Shown here: piece by piece, positions 21,219-33,549 of the stretch
How positions within the stretch are numbered: position 1 is the stretch's first letter
Layout of the letters: each line of letters starts with the position of its first letter
Assembly: GCA_037954325.1 (NCBI GenBank)
Contig: JBBMNZ010000007.1
Span: 10,852,501 to 10,916,500 of the forward strand
Reading direction: 5' to 3'
Length of the DNA stretch: 64,000 nt
Source: Fistularia commersonii
Lineage: Eukaryota; Chordata; Actinopteri; Syngnathiformes; Fistulariidae
Translations under genes and position numbers: made by a program
The notes under the pieces: model-generated
The model's input: the letters and a program-made list of their open reading frames with translations, nothing else
What the model was told of the DNA's origin: nothing
Database searches by the model: none

Positions 21219-23739
21219 CAGACACACACACACACACTAATATACATATATATGTATTTCCAGTTGTGATATTGAGGATTTTCAAAAACAACCAAAAACT
21301 ATAATAAAGAAACCAAAAATCCTCCATAACCACCATCTTACCATATTTTAGTTGTCACATTTTTCTTGCTCAATCACACAGATCACTGGAAGCTACTGAC
21401 ACCTGGGCACCTTCGTCATTACTATATTTTGCTTTTGTGCATTTTATGCAATTACACTCACTAGCTCAGGGCCACGTGCACCTATTAATCCGGCTCTCTT
21501 GGTCCAATCAATCACAGAGCGAGCTTTAAGGAAGAACCAGCAGCGGCGTCGGAGTAGTAGAAATTAATGAAAATGAGTGAAATGACTTTTTTCCTGACCT
21601 GGCTGTACCTCGGGTTAATTGTGATGTGCTCGGTGGAAAGGGGACGCGTCTGTTCGAGTAAAGCCTAGCTTCAAATGAGAGCTTCGTGTACCAACTTAGA
21701 AATTCTAGCTGTCCTCCTACGTACTAATCTTTCACTCGAGAAGGGAGGAGCCCCTTGGCAGCCCTTCGGGGCGATGCATCGGTGCATTAAAACCACCAAA
21801 CTCCTCTCTTTGTGGGGTTGGATAATCGTCTCCGCGAATGCATGCGGCCTGGATTTCCAAACAAAACAAACCTCAGCAATTGAACCATGTTGGGTATTGC
21901 GGGAATTACGGTTGCAGTATGTCAAACGATCACCGGGGGCAACCACGTCTGAGGTTTCCAGCGAAGGACTCCAACTTTTTTACAAGCAGGACGTGTCAAG
22001 ATGTATTTTGGGTTAAGCACAGCGGCATGTCACTAATTGGCTCATACTCCTGTGCAAGGGTGCTGCAGCTGCTTTTCCATGCCGTGCGCATTATGAACCA
22101 TTGGACATGCCCTCTGGTCTGCGCGCAGCTATTCTTCTGTGTGTGTTTGTGTGTGGGAGAAAGACAGAGGATATGTTTACTCACATTACACACATTTTAT
22201 GCCTGTTTGCTTTACTGTCTGACCGATTACCTGTTTATCAGACGGTGTATTTCACTCCCTCCCCCCCCGAACTGCGCTCGCTCTCCCCGGACCTGGAGTC
22301 TGGAAATACGGCAAAAAAATAAAATAAAATAATATTAAAAAATGGCTGAGTCAGCGCACATCCAATGAGACATTAAGGAAAAGAAAGGAGTGCAACAGAT
22401 TAAAAAAAAAAAAAAAAGAATCCTGTGCTCGGTCAGAGTGGAAGTTTTCCATTTTATTTTTCATTTTCATTATCTGTCTGCTGAAAGTATAAATGCCAGA
22501 AGGATTAGAGAAATGAGAAATTACATGGGCTCTCGCCTTTCCTGGCCCGGTGCTTATCGTCTGTTCCTCCCCCTCCCCCCCCCATTCCATCCCCTGCTTT
22601 TTACCTTCATCGCATTGCTCTCCCTGCTTACCGACCATCTTCCCCACATCCTCATCGCCTTTCTTCAGCTGTTTCTATCAATCTTTTGATGGTGTGGCCG
22701 CTCCCTGTTGACACACCTCTACCCCCCCCCCCCCTCCCCCTCCCCCGAACCCCATCTTCATTTTCAGACACGCCGTTCCTCCTGGTCTCTTTGTTGTCGA
22801 GCCTCCCTCACACCATCCTCCTGGCGCTCCCCTCGCAGCTCTGCCTCGCTCGGCATGGCTGGGTCCCTGTGGATGCCGCCGGCCAGACAGTTCTCAGCAA
22901 AGAGAGGTGTCTTAAGAAGGGGCCCCTAATCCTTAAGATCTATTACAGATAGCAGAGCTGACACAAGTGACAGAGATTAGCGGGGGGCAGATACCGACTA
23001 TATTGATTGGCCTTCTCCTTTCAGGGCTTGGCCTGCAGGTTGCTTGTGTAATCACGAGCCTTAATGAAATTCAAACACGACGCCGATGCGTGGAGCTGCA
23101 AACACATTGCATCACAGCGAAGCACCAGGGGGCTCACTGGCAATACCGTGGGATCCATGGGTGAGACAGCCTGGGCAAACAGTTTCAACTGGGTTGCACT
23201 CCTGCTTTACCCTGCGAAATAATATATAGCAGTCTGTGGCTGGCTAAAATTATTGCGAGGAATTACACTGATTTTGAAACCTTTGAGCTTTGTTGATTCT
23301 GTTTGTCTGTTGTCAGGTGCATAGTAGTTCTGGGCTTACACCTGACGATTTTCACAGTCGCAGATTCGAGACTGAAAGTTGGAAGGGAATTTTTGGCGTC
23401 TTACTGGTGTCGCAGCCCGCTCCCGTCATCTCGATCGTGAAGTATAAGGTGGTAATCTGAGCTGTCTCTCAAATGTATCGCGACCAATTGGTGAGGGAAA
23501 AGGCATGGAGTGAAAAAGGAAATACCCGGTGAAAACATTGCATGGATGGAAAAAATTGTGAAAGAATAGAGTTGTAGTCCTGTAAATAGTGACCCTGTAA
23601 GTTTCACAGTCTTTGTAAAATTTCAGTCTCAGATTCAGCTGAGGCTTAAAACTCTTAAAACTCTTCTGTAGATGTGAGCAGGTGTGAGTTGATTTCTTTC
23701 TACCAGTCTTTTCAAATCTTTTCAAAGTCTTTAAATGTA
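21219..23739. other. Mostly unique DNA, possible regulatory block
   Basis: A CA/TA microsatellite occupies 21218-21255. Around 21660-22020 a plus frame of 113 codons and an antisense frame of 91 codons overlap without recognisable domain. A stretch near 22930-23170 is unique, balanced in composition and free of repeat landmarks (for example GTAATCACGAGCCTTAATGA), and could be a conserved noncoding element. C-rich low-complexity sequence lies at 22565-22590 and 22720-22750. Confidence 0.4.
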
Positions 23740-24690
23740 TACATCGCATGAGGACCTGTGTTTCCCTGTGCAATGAAATTCTTACTTTTCTGTCCGCGAT
23801 GGATGCCAGGGAATTTCAGATCATTGAAGAAGCATGGGGAAATTGATAAGAATGTAAAGAAAATAAGGTAAATAAAGGACAGCAAATGTAAGATGTAGCG
23901 GAGGCAAACTTTGTAATGCACAGTGGGAGAGATGTGAATATGCAGGTGAACAGTCAGGCTAGGCGGTCGAAGAATATCCCAGTTCATGGCTGTTTGATGC
24001 ATTTGATGACTATTGTACCACGACTACCAGTTTGCCACTAATGGCGACGACTTTTATGGAATGGCAAATTGCAAATTGACAAAGTTGTAGTTAGACAGTA
24101 AACACTCAAGAATTTCCATGATTTTAAACTCTTGTTTGTTGTTTAGAAGTCTAATGGTAGTTGGGTATGACAAGTTCCAAGTTCTACAGTCCTCAAGTTC
24201 GACATTTAACGCTTCTGAACTCCCTCGGCCTGAGGGTAGATGTGTCTGTGTTGGGACGGGTGCTGTCCTTGACATTGGAGGCATCTCTCCTGTGGGCTCC
24301 AGGGTGGTGGATGCTCTGCAGAGAAGGTGGTGGGGTTCAGGTGATCTTCTCAGCAGTCTTGTCGCTCCAGCTATTTGCGGTCCATAGTAACCGATACTGA
24401 TGTACAACATGGTGATGCAGCTGGTCAAGATACAACATACTAGTCAAGTTGCTGAGGATCTTAGTGGACATGCCGAAGTTCCTCAGCCTCCTTAGAAAGT
24501 ACAGCCGCTGTTGAGTCTTCTTACCCATACGTGTGTTGTGTAGTGACCATGTGAGGTCCTTACTGATGTGGTCGCCCAGGTTTTTAAAATTTCTTACCCA
24601 TTATACTTCTAGAGGAAGTGCAAGAGACCTTGACTGTATTGTGGGTGAGGTTGCTGTGCAGCAGTCAACAACGATACCCATACCTGCTGT
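23740..24690 (-). mobile_element. L2/Rex-type LINE 3' end (antisense)
   Basis: On the minus strand, broken frames give ISKDLTWSLHNT near 24560, then KTQQRLYFLRRLRNFGMSTK at about 24450-24525, the conserved RT thumb region of L2/Rex-type LINEs. LPSGRGSSEALNVE and a TIRLLNNKQ-like ending follow at 24120-24260. Then comes untranslated sequence with AGAATTTCATTGCACAGGGA near the 3' end at 23760-23785. Frameshifts separate the pieces. The catalytic part is absent. Confidence 0.82.
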
Positions 24691-25817
24691 ATGTCAAATC
24701 AAATTTAGTGTTTGAGTGCCAATTCGGAGGTTGGTTGATTCGAGAACTATTCACACATGATCGAAGATACTGGGAAAAGAAGCAGGATAACTTCAATGCA
24801 GAGGTTTGACCAAGAAAAGAATTGAAACACTGACACAGGACATAAAAGTCTGTATTTGATTGCAGCAAAAGGGTTGGAAAAAAAAGGTTATAGCATCAAT
24901 TATATGCCACAGGGAAAAAATGGCCCCAATTAAAAAGCGTAAATTAGAGCATTCATATTCATTTTAAGTTATACTGCCTGAAAATCCATACAGTTACTGT
25001 TTTTGTCCTTTCATAGCCCTGCGGTGATAAATCTACGTCAAAAATGTTCAATGTGGGAAAGCCGTGTAACGGGCCTCTAGAAACACTGCCAGGGCCCATT
25101 TTCAGCACAACAGCGCAGCCATTGATGCAAACAACCTTTTGGAGAAAAGTCTATTACATCTACCCTAGGGGCACTTTGGGGGGTGGGGGTCTGGGGTGTC
25201 CCGCATAACAGACTTTGCCAAAATAAATCAGTGACATTGACAAAGTTATTTGGGGTATATCAATGTATTTGACCAAATTAAACACAATTAATTTGATAAT
25301 AATTGCTGGTATGTCAGCAGACCAAAAACGGAGCAGTTTTTCGGGGAGCTCACGGATGCATAGCCAAACACAGGGAATGGAGCAGTACCACTGGTAATCG
25401 AAAGGAACAGTGAATAAGAAGACAACATAGACACATCGTTTTTAAAGGTTGCCGTCTATTGCGCCGCCTCTTTTTGTGTTGCAACTCTGAAGTGAACTTT
25501 GAACTCTGCACCGCCCACCGATGGATGAATTGCTAAACAGCAACTCAAAGAACGCATGGGAAGTTTGTGGGCGGTGATGATTGACATAGTTTGAAACAGA
25601 CTTACCTATTAATGTATGTAACGTGAACACATATGAACCCCAAGGGTAACTGGCGACTGTTAACCAAACTAGCCATGGGATATGTTGCGTCCGGTTGGGG
25701 GGCTGTATATAGTTCTAGTCTTTTTAAGGGCAGGAGAAGTTCAATTTCCAAATTATATATGTGTTTGAGTGAACGTTTATGAATTATAACATGTAATATA
25801 ACATGAAGGTTATATTT
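24691..25817. other. Unique DNA
   Basis: No gene or repeat landmark recognised. The sequence is AT-rich; a GGGGTGGGGGTCTGGGGTGT patch lies near 25180. Confidence 0.45.
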
Positions 25818-25975
25818 GGAAACTCTGCGGAAGACATTAAAACTGAAATAGCCTCTGGGATGAGGGGTCAAACATCTCAAGTGAAGAAAATCGAGTCCAG
25901 TTGCCACAACAACATTTCGACAAGAATTCACCATGACTTGGATGACTGAGAACCTCCACAGACATGTCGCTACTC
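25818..25975 (+). mobile_element. Penelope-like terminal repeat (solo)
   Basis: Contains GAAATAGCCTCTGGGATGAG, CATCTCAAGTGAAGAAAATC, GAGTCCAGTTGCCACAACAA, TTCGACAAGAATTCACCATG and ACTTGGATGACTGAGAACCT. These match the repeat beside the Penelope relic at 34608-34706. There is no coding remnant next to it. The antisense frame at 25602-26027 is partly this repeat translated. Confidence 0.8.
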
Positions 25976-27139
25976 CATGTGCACTATACTGACCAAACAC
26001 TCTTTTTGTACTCTTTTGAGTGGACACTTCCGGTACACTTGCGATTAAAAACTAGCTTTCAGACTCAACAGTCACCGGACACCCAATTATTAACAAATGA
26101 TATGAAAGCGCAAACATCTATCGGTTCATATAGATTTTGGTGAGGCTTTTTAATTAAGGTTGATCCTGTTTTTGCCCCTTTGTCAGGCGATCCTCATCCC
26201 CTTTCGGCCTCCATGCTGAGAAAGACAAAACAGACCGCCTGCCCCCTGGGTTTAGTTTGATACAATGGATTGCAAACAACATGCAATAGCTACAAGGCCT
26301 CTGCTAATCACAGTATTGATCCCGTAATTCCACCCATTTGAAACTCTTTACCTCTGTGGGCAGTATCAATGAGTAAAGTCCAAGTCTCTGTTTCTTCCCT
26401 CACTCACTGAAGCAACCCCTTGTCTCCGGGGAGGTGATTGAGACCCGTGTGCCTTCCCCGGGACGCGGATTTTCTCCTTAGTATTCAGCCGCCGCCACTT
26501 TCACGAGAAAGTCTGCGATGTCGGAACAAACGCAAATGGAGAATGGCTGGTCGATCCCCTTCTCTTCGACAGCTGCTTTGTGGTTGCTCTGTTGTGTCGT
26601 GCCGTCCTCTGCTGGGGTGAATTGTGTTTTTTTTTTGTGTGTGTTCAAAAAAAGAGTTTGTGCAAACAACTGGGGTACAATAGATGAGAAAGCGTCGAAT
26701 ATCAATGGGCAAAGTAATTCTTTTTGGGATGGAAAACCAAGTAGTGCATGGCTGGCTGCCTCTGAAAACTCAAGCAAAAATGTAAATTAACAACTTGACA
26801 CACGCTCAGGCTAAAAATTGAGCGATGTGACTCGTCGTAGGTTTTTATTTTTCTTTGCATATCATAGTTCATCCGGGGGATGAGACATCCCGGCGATTTG
26901 AGTTGTGGGACATTTCTTTAGACAAGGGCCATTAAAGAAAAAGAGGCTGAGAATCGGGAGCAATAAGCGAAAGGTGGTGGGAGACGGCGAATCCCATATT
27001 CTTATTTATATAATTTCCTGGAAAACATGGCAGGTCTGCGGAGGGAGATGTTTAAAGACAAGACGTACATTGACATGGGGGTGTGGGGACATTTGGAGAA
27101 AAGGGGGAGGAGCGAACTGGAGCCGGGTTTGGCACGGGT
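25976..27139. other. Unique DNA
   Basis: No host gene recognised. Overlapping frames at 26438-26790 lie on both strands and share no domain signature. A purine-rich stretch covers 26890-27000. Confidence 0.4.
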
Positions 27140-27205
27140 TGCAATTTTTGTAAGTCGCTTTGGATAAAAGCGTCTGCTAAATGACTGTAATATAATGTAA
27201 TCTAC
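27140..27205 (+). mobile_element. UnaL2-like LINE/SINE 3' tail
   Basis: Reads TGTAAGTCGCTTTGGATAAA, AGCGTCTGCTAAATGACTGT and ends in AATATAATGTAAT. It is the sense counterpart of 10840-10915. The parent body is not recognisable upstream. Confidence 0.78.
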
Positions 27206-28255
27206 CAAAGAACTGAAAGCGGGGTAAGGATTGTGGAAGTAGGAGCAGGATTTGTATAGAATTTAGCCTTCGTTTGTATTTACAGCTGCTGAGACTGTAT
27301 CTGTTGGGTTTGCTAGGGCGTATGGGTGGTCGTGGGAACACCTAAGTGAGATTTGCATGATGTTGACGCCGGGATAAAAGCGTGTCATGGATTGAGCTCA
27401 AGCAACGGAGCAGACAAAGAGACTTTAGTAAAGGTATAAGGAAACTAGTTGTACGAGATGTGAAAAGTGCATGTTTATGGCTTTTACACCAGCTTGCAAA
27501 GACCGACTCTTTATGTATAGCACAGCAATGTTTTGTGGCGTTCAGTCCACGAACCCTTATAGTGGCTTGTATTTCTGACGCCACCGGCCGGGTTCCACGG
27601 GAGCTTCTCGCTGGATTTACTTTGTAATTTTCCCTGCATTCGATCTGCTTCTCACAATTAATCATCGCCGTCAGAGTTGAGCTCCACCACCACACATTTT
27701 AAATTCCTTTTGCTATTGTTTTGACCTCTGGCTTTGGGGTCTTTTGTGCTTTTGTCTCATTTTAGCCCCCCCCCCCATCTCCACAATCCATAGGCTTTTA
27801 TTTGAATCCTGTATTCTGAAAATGTCTCATCAGCATTAATTCATAAGTAATGTTATGACACTATTGAGCGCTATCATTAGAAGGAGTTAGCCATGGCCTC
27901 CGGCTGTAAGTGTATCTCATTTTCACTGAGGACTACATCAGCATAATGGTTGCCCTCAATCGGCCACATGTAATGGTAACAGTATAAATGTAACTAAATG
28001 CAACCAAATCTAATGTCAAGTAAATGTAACTACTCCTTAATGTTCAATAAATCTGAATTTATTACCCATTCAAATCCAAAATTCAAATCCAAAATATGCA
28101 TTTGCGTGGATGTAAAAAAAATATGCTTACTAGATGCTCTGGTAAAACATAAATCATTTTATATTGTCAGTTTAAGAAACCCACATTACTTCATTAATCA
28201 TTGATCAAACTATCCAAGTGAATAAAGAAAAATATCATCCAACACTAGTTAAGTG
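27206..28255. other. Unique AT-rich DNA
   Basis: No gene recognised. The frames at 27342-27695 (minus) and 27382-27627 (plus) overlap almost wholly and look like chance. A degenerate AAATGTAACTAAATGCAACC-type simple stretch lies near 27985-28030. Confidence 0.45.
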
Positions 28256-28258
28256 TTG

Positions 28259-28866
28259 CCAACACTGTTGTCTGTGCTTTCATCAAGGGCTGATAAAAAA
28301 ACTATGTAGCTCCATGTCTCTTTGGCCAGCTGTGTTGCTAGGTTTCCTGCTCTTTCCATAACTTGGTCGGCGATGATGTTTCTTTATAAACTGATATTTT
28401 TAAAAGTCTGTATCTGGTCGGGACACACCTGCTCACACACCTTCAGCATTCACCGCTTCAAAAAGGCACCATCTGTAAAAGACTTTGAAGCTCGGGCGAT
28501 TTCTTCAGCCACGGTAAAGCTAGCTTTCATCTCTGCAGTGTTTTTGGATGTGGCTTTCGTGAAACACCTTCTGCTGCCATCATAGTTTGGCTTTTAATTC
28601 TTGGATAATTTGTTGTTTTTCTGGAAGTCTAACTTTGGCATACTTCGCTCCATGTTTGTGTCAAAATACCGACATAGATTGTACTCTATGACGACCGACA
28701 CTGCCTCATAACGCAGAAGGCATGCCGTTTTTTCTCCTTGAAGCACAGACATGTATTTGCCTCCCCATCTTTCTTGAAACGGCCTTCCATCTGCATCAAC
28801 TCTTTCTGGACAATCAGACCTTTTAAGACATTCACGTGGGCCACATAAAATGACGTGGTTGACCAC
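28259..28866 (-). pseudogene. hAT transposase relic, GTF2IRD2/ZBED type
   Basis: Minus-strand remnant of a hAT transposase of the kind related to GTF2IRD2 and ZBED-family proteins. The N-terminal part (28594-28866) has a BED-finger-like region, GGKYMSVLQGEKTACLLRYE followed by YNLCRYFDTNM. The expected C-x2-C is CLLR and the expected histidines are Y and M, so the zinc ligands are lost. After a frameshift near 28585 the reading continues with a KASFTVAEEIARASKSFTDG-like segment, a KVCEQVCPDQIQTFKNISL-like segment and a final LDESTDN-like element, the start of the catalytic region with its first acidic position. The rest of the transposase is absent. Family identity is from the domain pattern; it is clearly non-functional. 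Confidence 0.8.
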
Positions 28867-29195
28867 ATTTGGCCTCGAGTTTCACACATGTGCTCTAAAC
28901 CAACTAGAGGCAGCGTTTGACCTGAGGCATTTTGCAGATAAATGATATTGTATTTGAGATCTTTAGCCTGAACTGATGGTGAAATAGGAAATATGCCACT
29001 TGATCAATATTCCAGCTCTCCCCCTTAAGTGAGTCATGCAGTAGTTTTGTTAGGTTTTTTGGGGTGAGTCCAGTGACGAGGCAGTGAAGTGAAATGGGCA
29101 GCCAATTATCTTTGGATGGAGGAGCACTTTCTGAAAAGTAGCAAAGAAAACAGATTCCATGTTCACCCTTGTGCGATTCAACAAAGACAGTCACT
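28867..29195. other. Sequence upstream of the hAT relic
   Basis: A 96-codon minus frame at 28904-29194 runs in the same direction as the transposase relic. It may be the 5' part of that element, but I do not recognise a domain and see no clear terminal inverted repeat. Confidence 0.3.
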
Positions 29196-30429
29196 CACAA
29201 GCTGAACAACAGAAAAAATGAAGTGTGCAAAACAGAGATGACGGTGGTGCGCGCGCACACACACATACATATACACACAAACGCGCGCCGTTTTATCTTT
29301 CATTTCCTGATAAGGGGAAATGGAAAAAAAAAATGTGATGACGTAAACCTATACGTGAACGTATATTCATCTTATGTAAGCTGTCAAAGAGCGAATAAAA
29401 GTTCCAAGAATATTGTGCCCCCTGCAATTTGCACAACACGTTCGTAAAAAAGAGGGCTATACATCTGATGTGGCGTTCATCCCATGCTGGTCATAGCGCC
29501 GAGGTCACACCTGCTACTCAAGGTTTCAGGGCTTCCACTTCACTTTAATGGATCCATGCCAAACCAACCGCAACTGCTCCTTCTGCTCTACGCTGACATG
29601 TTATTGACTGATCTATAATTCCACGGCTACATTTTTTCGGCGCTTTTGAGCCAGACTTTTCGCCCGTCTGGACTATTATTGGCCTCAAAAAAAAAAAAAA
29701 AAAAAAAAAAAAAAGAAACACGCGCAGAACCTAGGATGATGAGGGATTGCCTTTGTTCCCTCATTCTGTGGTTCATTTGCCCCTTTCCTTTTCATTACGG
29801 GCTAAAAAGATAATAGCACTTAACAAACTCTAACTGCCCATCCCTTAATTTGCTCTCATCAGTATCGAAAGAAGCGTTTGTTCTGCCGAAGCCCTTCCTC
29901 CCCCCCACGGCTCCCCTTCTCACCCTTGACTCACCCTACTTCTCCATATAGGAGGCGCTTTGCACTCAGCCACGGGCCATTAATGTTGTCCCACAGCAAT
30001 AAGCCTTTATCTGTGCGACCAAACAGTTAATGCTTGATAAGCGTAATCCTGGGCTGTTTTAGTCCCCTGAATGGTGCTGTGTGGGCTGCGAGACCCTTCA
30101 CAAAGCAGCGAGGACTAAATTGCTCACTCTTGTTTGCCTTTTGTGTCTGGATTTATGAGGCACTTTGAGCTGCTTTACAGTTCTAAGGCCACTGGCCTCT
30201 GTGGGATGGACTTTTTTTTGAAGTTGCTGTGCTGACCACAGAGATAGGACACGGCCCACTTCCACTGCTCACCAAAAAAAAAAAAGAAGGAAAAATAATA
30301 GAAAAGAATGCCCTGGATGATGTCTTTGTCATGTAAAAAAAAAAAAAGATTCAAAACCCCATGCTTCACAAGTCACATGGAAAGAAAAAATCAGCAATTT
30401 CCAGCTATCTAGTAATGAGAGGGCGGCAC
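29196..30429. other. Unique DNA, possible conserved noncoding block
   Basis: A mixed CA/GC alternating stretch lies at 29248-29290 and a run of 28 A at 29687-29714. The region 29740-30180 is repeat-free and contains motifs such as GGGCCATTAATGTTGTCCC and AGTTAATGCTTGATAAGCG. Such repeat-free, homeobox-site-containing sequence is common in developmental regulatory DNA, but alignment would be needed to support this. Confidence 0.4.
29687..29714. repeat. Poly-A tract (28 nt)
   Basis: Direct reading. It is followed by GAAACACGCGCAG, with no retrotransposon body recognised upstream. Confidence 0.9.
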
Positions 30430-30444
30430 ATTTGAGTTTGAGAA

Positions 30445-30700
30445 GGCGATTGCAGTATAGTGGCCTGATGTTTAGAGCTCGTACCTCACACAGAGAAAGT
30501 CCCTGGTTCGATTTCTGTGTGGCGTCTCCGTGTTCTCCCCTAGTTGCTATGGCTTTCTTCTGGTTTCCTCCCACAGTCAAAAAAACATGACCTGATGGTA
30601 AATGAATAGAATATCTATAAATGAGAGGGTGAAAGGTTGTATGTGTCCATAGGAAGTGTAACCGATTGACTGAATGGTTGCATGTCTCTATATAATGAGG
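30445..30700 (+). repeat. tRNA-headed SINE with A and B boxes
   Basis: The clearest head in the window. An A-box-like GCAGTATAGTGG at about 30452-30463 is followed, at tRNA-like spacing, by a B-box-like GGTTCGATTTC at 30505-30515. These are internal RNA polymerase III promoter elements as in tRNA-derived SINEs. The body continues with GTTTCCTCCCACAGTCAAAA and a diverged GAATGGTTGCATGTCTC segment. The antisense 83-codon frame at 30329-30580 is this repeat translated. Confidence 0.8.
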
Positions 30701-30887
30701 GTGTGAATAATTATCACCGCCGCTTTCTTAAAATAATTGTCATTTTGTCATGTTTTTTCACAAAACGCAGAAAACCAAGTCACATGATGAATAATGGGTT
30801 AATTAAGGCAAAAAAAAGAAAGTCAAGTAAAAAAGTAAGTTGAGAAATTATTTATTTTAAGAAGTTGACATTACTTCTCTATATCAG

Positions 30888-30975
30888 CGGCCCCCAACCT
30901 TTTTTGCGCCCTGCAATCCTGAACTACAGATAAGCGATGCAGATAATGAATGAATGAATAAATGAATGAATGGTT
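30888..30975 (+). repeat. hAT terminus joined to a SINE tail
   Basis: CAGCGGCCCCCAACCTTTTT at 30888 looks like a hAT terminal inverted repeat. It is followed within 25 bp by CTACAGATAAGCGATGCAGA and GATAATGAATGAATGAATAA, the SINE tail. Either a deletion fused the two or the hAT body was lost after insertion. Confidence 0.55.
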
Positions 30976-32779
30976 TAATTGATCAATACACGGGTTTAAC
31001 TGAAATCTGTTGGAATACAGACACGGAAAACTCATCGTACACCTTCCTTTCTGTTGCATTAAAAGTAAATTTAAGATCATTCAAGCGCTTTCTTTTTTTT
31101 TTATGTGGTTAAATGTGTGAACGCATGTCTTGCTAGAACAGATTACATCCCAAGGTGGAAAGTGAGTATCCTCACCCACATCCGACCAGCTTCTTCTCCA
31201 ATCCCATTAATTCCATTGGCACTCGACGGGGAAGCAGTCAAGTCAGATTAATTGTGCTGCACTATGCAAAGCAGGTACATTTTAATAGGAGTACTATACA
31301 AAGACTGGGCTGACGAGTGATTACGAAAATATTTCAGTGTCCGCCCAAGGTTAGCTACAAATACCTCTCCCTTGTTCTAATTCTGCAGACACTTCTTCTG
31401 GCATGAATTTACTCCTTTTGCAACAGCGCCTTGTTTTCCCCTCTGTCTGACACATCAGGGGATGTCAAAATTCTCCACCATCACTCACTTCCCATTTGTA
31501 CAGACTCAAACCCGGCTAATGCTTCCTATATGTCCCCTCTGGGCTCCCATACATCAGCTCTTGACCCATGAGTGAGGTTCAGGAAGGAAGAATCATTAAT
31601 TATTGAAATGTCTAAAGGGGTGGGCTGAAGCTGGAATTTTTATAAGGGTTATTTTTTCTCAATGTGCAGCCAATCATTTTAATGTAGCTGTCACAGATCC
31701 ACCGGGGCGGGGAGTTATGCCGGAACACGCGGAGACACACATATAGCGAGGGGATTTTTACATATAAATGAGAAACAAAAACAAGAAACACAATTGAAGG
31801 GGTGCTCCCCCAGCACTGCTGGTGAAAAACAAGATTTTACATCCAATATTTGGAACCATACATTGATCAGGATGTTTATAAACTATAAATATGTGGGTAA
31901 AGCAATATGTGCTTTTGCATTAATATGCAATATGCATTATTAACTACACCAATCAACTATTAAGCGTCCATCTGAAATAATACAAAGGAATATGTGAACT
32001 ATTGAAGACATGCTAATTGAGAATGCAACGCTAATCAAACACAATGTGAAAAGACATTGGTCATCATCCGATGGAAATCAAAACGCAGCTGCAATACACG
32101 AAATATAATTCATATTTCTAGAAAATCCCCACAATAACTTGGTGCCATGAATAATGTACACTTACGGAGTATACAATAAATAAGCAATGAGTTTCCTTTG
32201 ACCAGTCTCATCTGACTCTCAACAAGCCATGGTTTATTTCAAGAGATTGCAAACTCATTCATGAAAAGAGGTGGCAGAACAAGAGAGGTCAGAGTTGATT
32301 TTTTTTTTCTCCTTCTTTTAATTTTTTTCCCATCAGACAGAAAAAAAAACAAACACAAAATAAGATACAAGGTTCATGGATTGTTGACAAGTTGAGGCAT
32401 TTTAATTGTGACACCAGATAAAATTAATATAATTGGCTTTTCCATGTTTAAAAAAGCAGTAAATGATTCAACAACTATTTGTCCATGAGATGTTTTTATA
32501 TATTTTTTTAATTTAATTATTTTTCTATCCTTTTTCTTTTTTTTCTTTTTTAAAAGTTTTTGAAATGATCCCAGACTGCTGTCACAAATATGGCAATTAA
32601 AAAAGACCAGTATTCAAATATTAATCAGTACCACAGGCATAGTGGTAGTTTGTGAAAATGATTTTTGCCTGCAATTTTGTTCAATGCAGTTTTAAAAAAA
32701 GCAGATTCTGACGCACAAAAATTGTTTCACCGAAGTGAACCATGATGGCTGACTGCAATATCTTATCTCGATATATTTT
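30976..32779. other. Unique AT-rich DNA
   Basis: No gene recognised. The part at 31360-31710 is repeat-free and could be regulatory (for example GGAAGAATCATTAATTATTG). From 31840 to 32700 the sequence is strongly AT-rich with T- and A-runs (32310-32350, 32500-32560). Confidence 0.4.
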
Positions 32780-32784
32780 ATTAT

Positions 32785-32972
32785 AGGTGGCACAGTGGTC
32801 TGAAAACATGCAGTAGGCTCATTGCAGATCCTAAATTGCCCAGGTGTGTGAATGAGAGCGTAAATGCTTGTTATCTCCGTTTGCGACCCCGTGATCGACT
32901 TAGCCAGTGACAGAAGATATAGGCTCCCGGGCCCCTGCGAGTGGTATCGATAATGAATGAATGAATGAATTA
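32785..32972 (+). repeat. tRNA-headed SINE (sense, deleted body)
   Basis: Begins GGTGGCACAGTGGTCTGAAA, then ACATGCAGTAGGCTCATTGC, CCTAAATTGCCCAGGTGTGT, and ends GATAATGAATGAATGAATGA. The stretch between the A box and the ACATGCAG body motif is lost. Confidence 0.75.
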
Positions 32973-32974
32973 TT

Positions 32975-33260
32975 GATTTTTTCATTCATAAGACTTGTCC
33001 AGAACGTGGGGTTGGTCATTAGGTTGGTTGAGGGTTTTAACCTGGATCGCACGCCTGTCGATCACAGAAGCCCATACGGAGATGTCCAACCATTCAATTA
33101 CCCTTTCAATGAACCTTCTGTGGTGCTTTTGAAGTGTTGGAGGATGTTGCAGAACCTGAGGAGAACCCACAGTGGTGCAGGAAGAACATAAAGACCTGAC
33201 ACAGGAAGGGCCAAGTTGGAATTAAACCATGAAAATCCCTGCTGTCGGGTAAGAGTGCTA
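32975..33260 (-). repeat. tRNA-headed SINE (antisense), tail-to-tail with the preceding copy
   Basis: Starts with TTTTTTCATTCATAAGACTT, then GGTTTTAACCTGGATCGCAC, AGAACCCACAGTGGTGCAGG and GGAATTAAACCATGAAAATC near the head. With 32785-32972 it forms a divergent, tail-to-tail SINE pair. Confidence 0.72.
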
Positions 33261-33388
33261 TTTAAAAACCAAAGCTTCCCACTAGGTTGTTATTGGAGGC
33301 ATGTAGTTGATGAATGTGGCACCTCACTATCAGATGAATCCTCACGATAAAGCTGATTGTAAGAGGTCATGAGATGATCCGTTTATGT

Positions 33389-33541
33389 CAGGGGTGTTAA
33401 CATATGGCCTGTGGGCCGGACCACGCTCACAAACGGGATTAACCCAGTTACTTTCGCTGAAAGATACTCTGATTTTACCCGTGCAGCCCATTTGAGAAAA
33501 CATTCTCTGGCCCCTGAGCTAAAATGAGTTCAACATCCCTG
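33389..33541. mobile_element. hAT MITE (153 bp) with 8 bp target duplication
   Basis: The ends read CAGGGGTGTTAACATATGGC and, reverse-complemented, CAGGGATGTTGAACTCATTT. The flanking 8-mers GTTTATGT (33381-33388) and GTTCATGT (33542-33549) match at 7 of 8 positions. Internal GGGCCGGACC and CTGGCCCCTGAGC are typical of this class of short fish hAT MITE. No coding capacity. Confidence 0.9.
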
Positions 33542-33549
33542 GTTCATGT

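Noticed and set aside
21838..22332. 164-codon sense frame
   Set aside because: No domain signature and no start or splice context; low-complexity end.
30445..30530. Possible tRNA gene
   Set aside because: A- and B-box-like motifs are present, but the sequence does not fold as a tRNA and belongs to a SINE.
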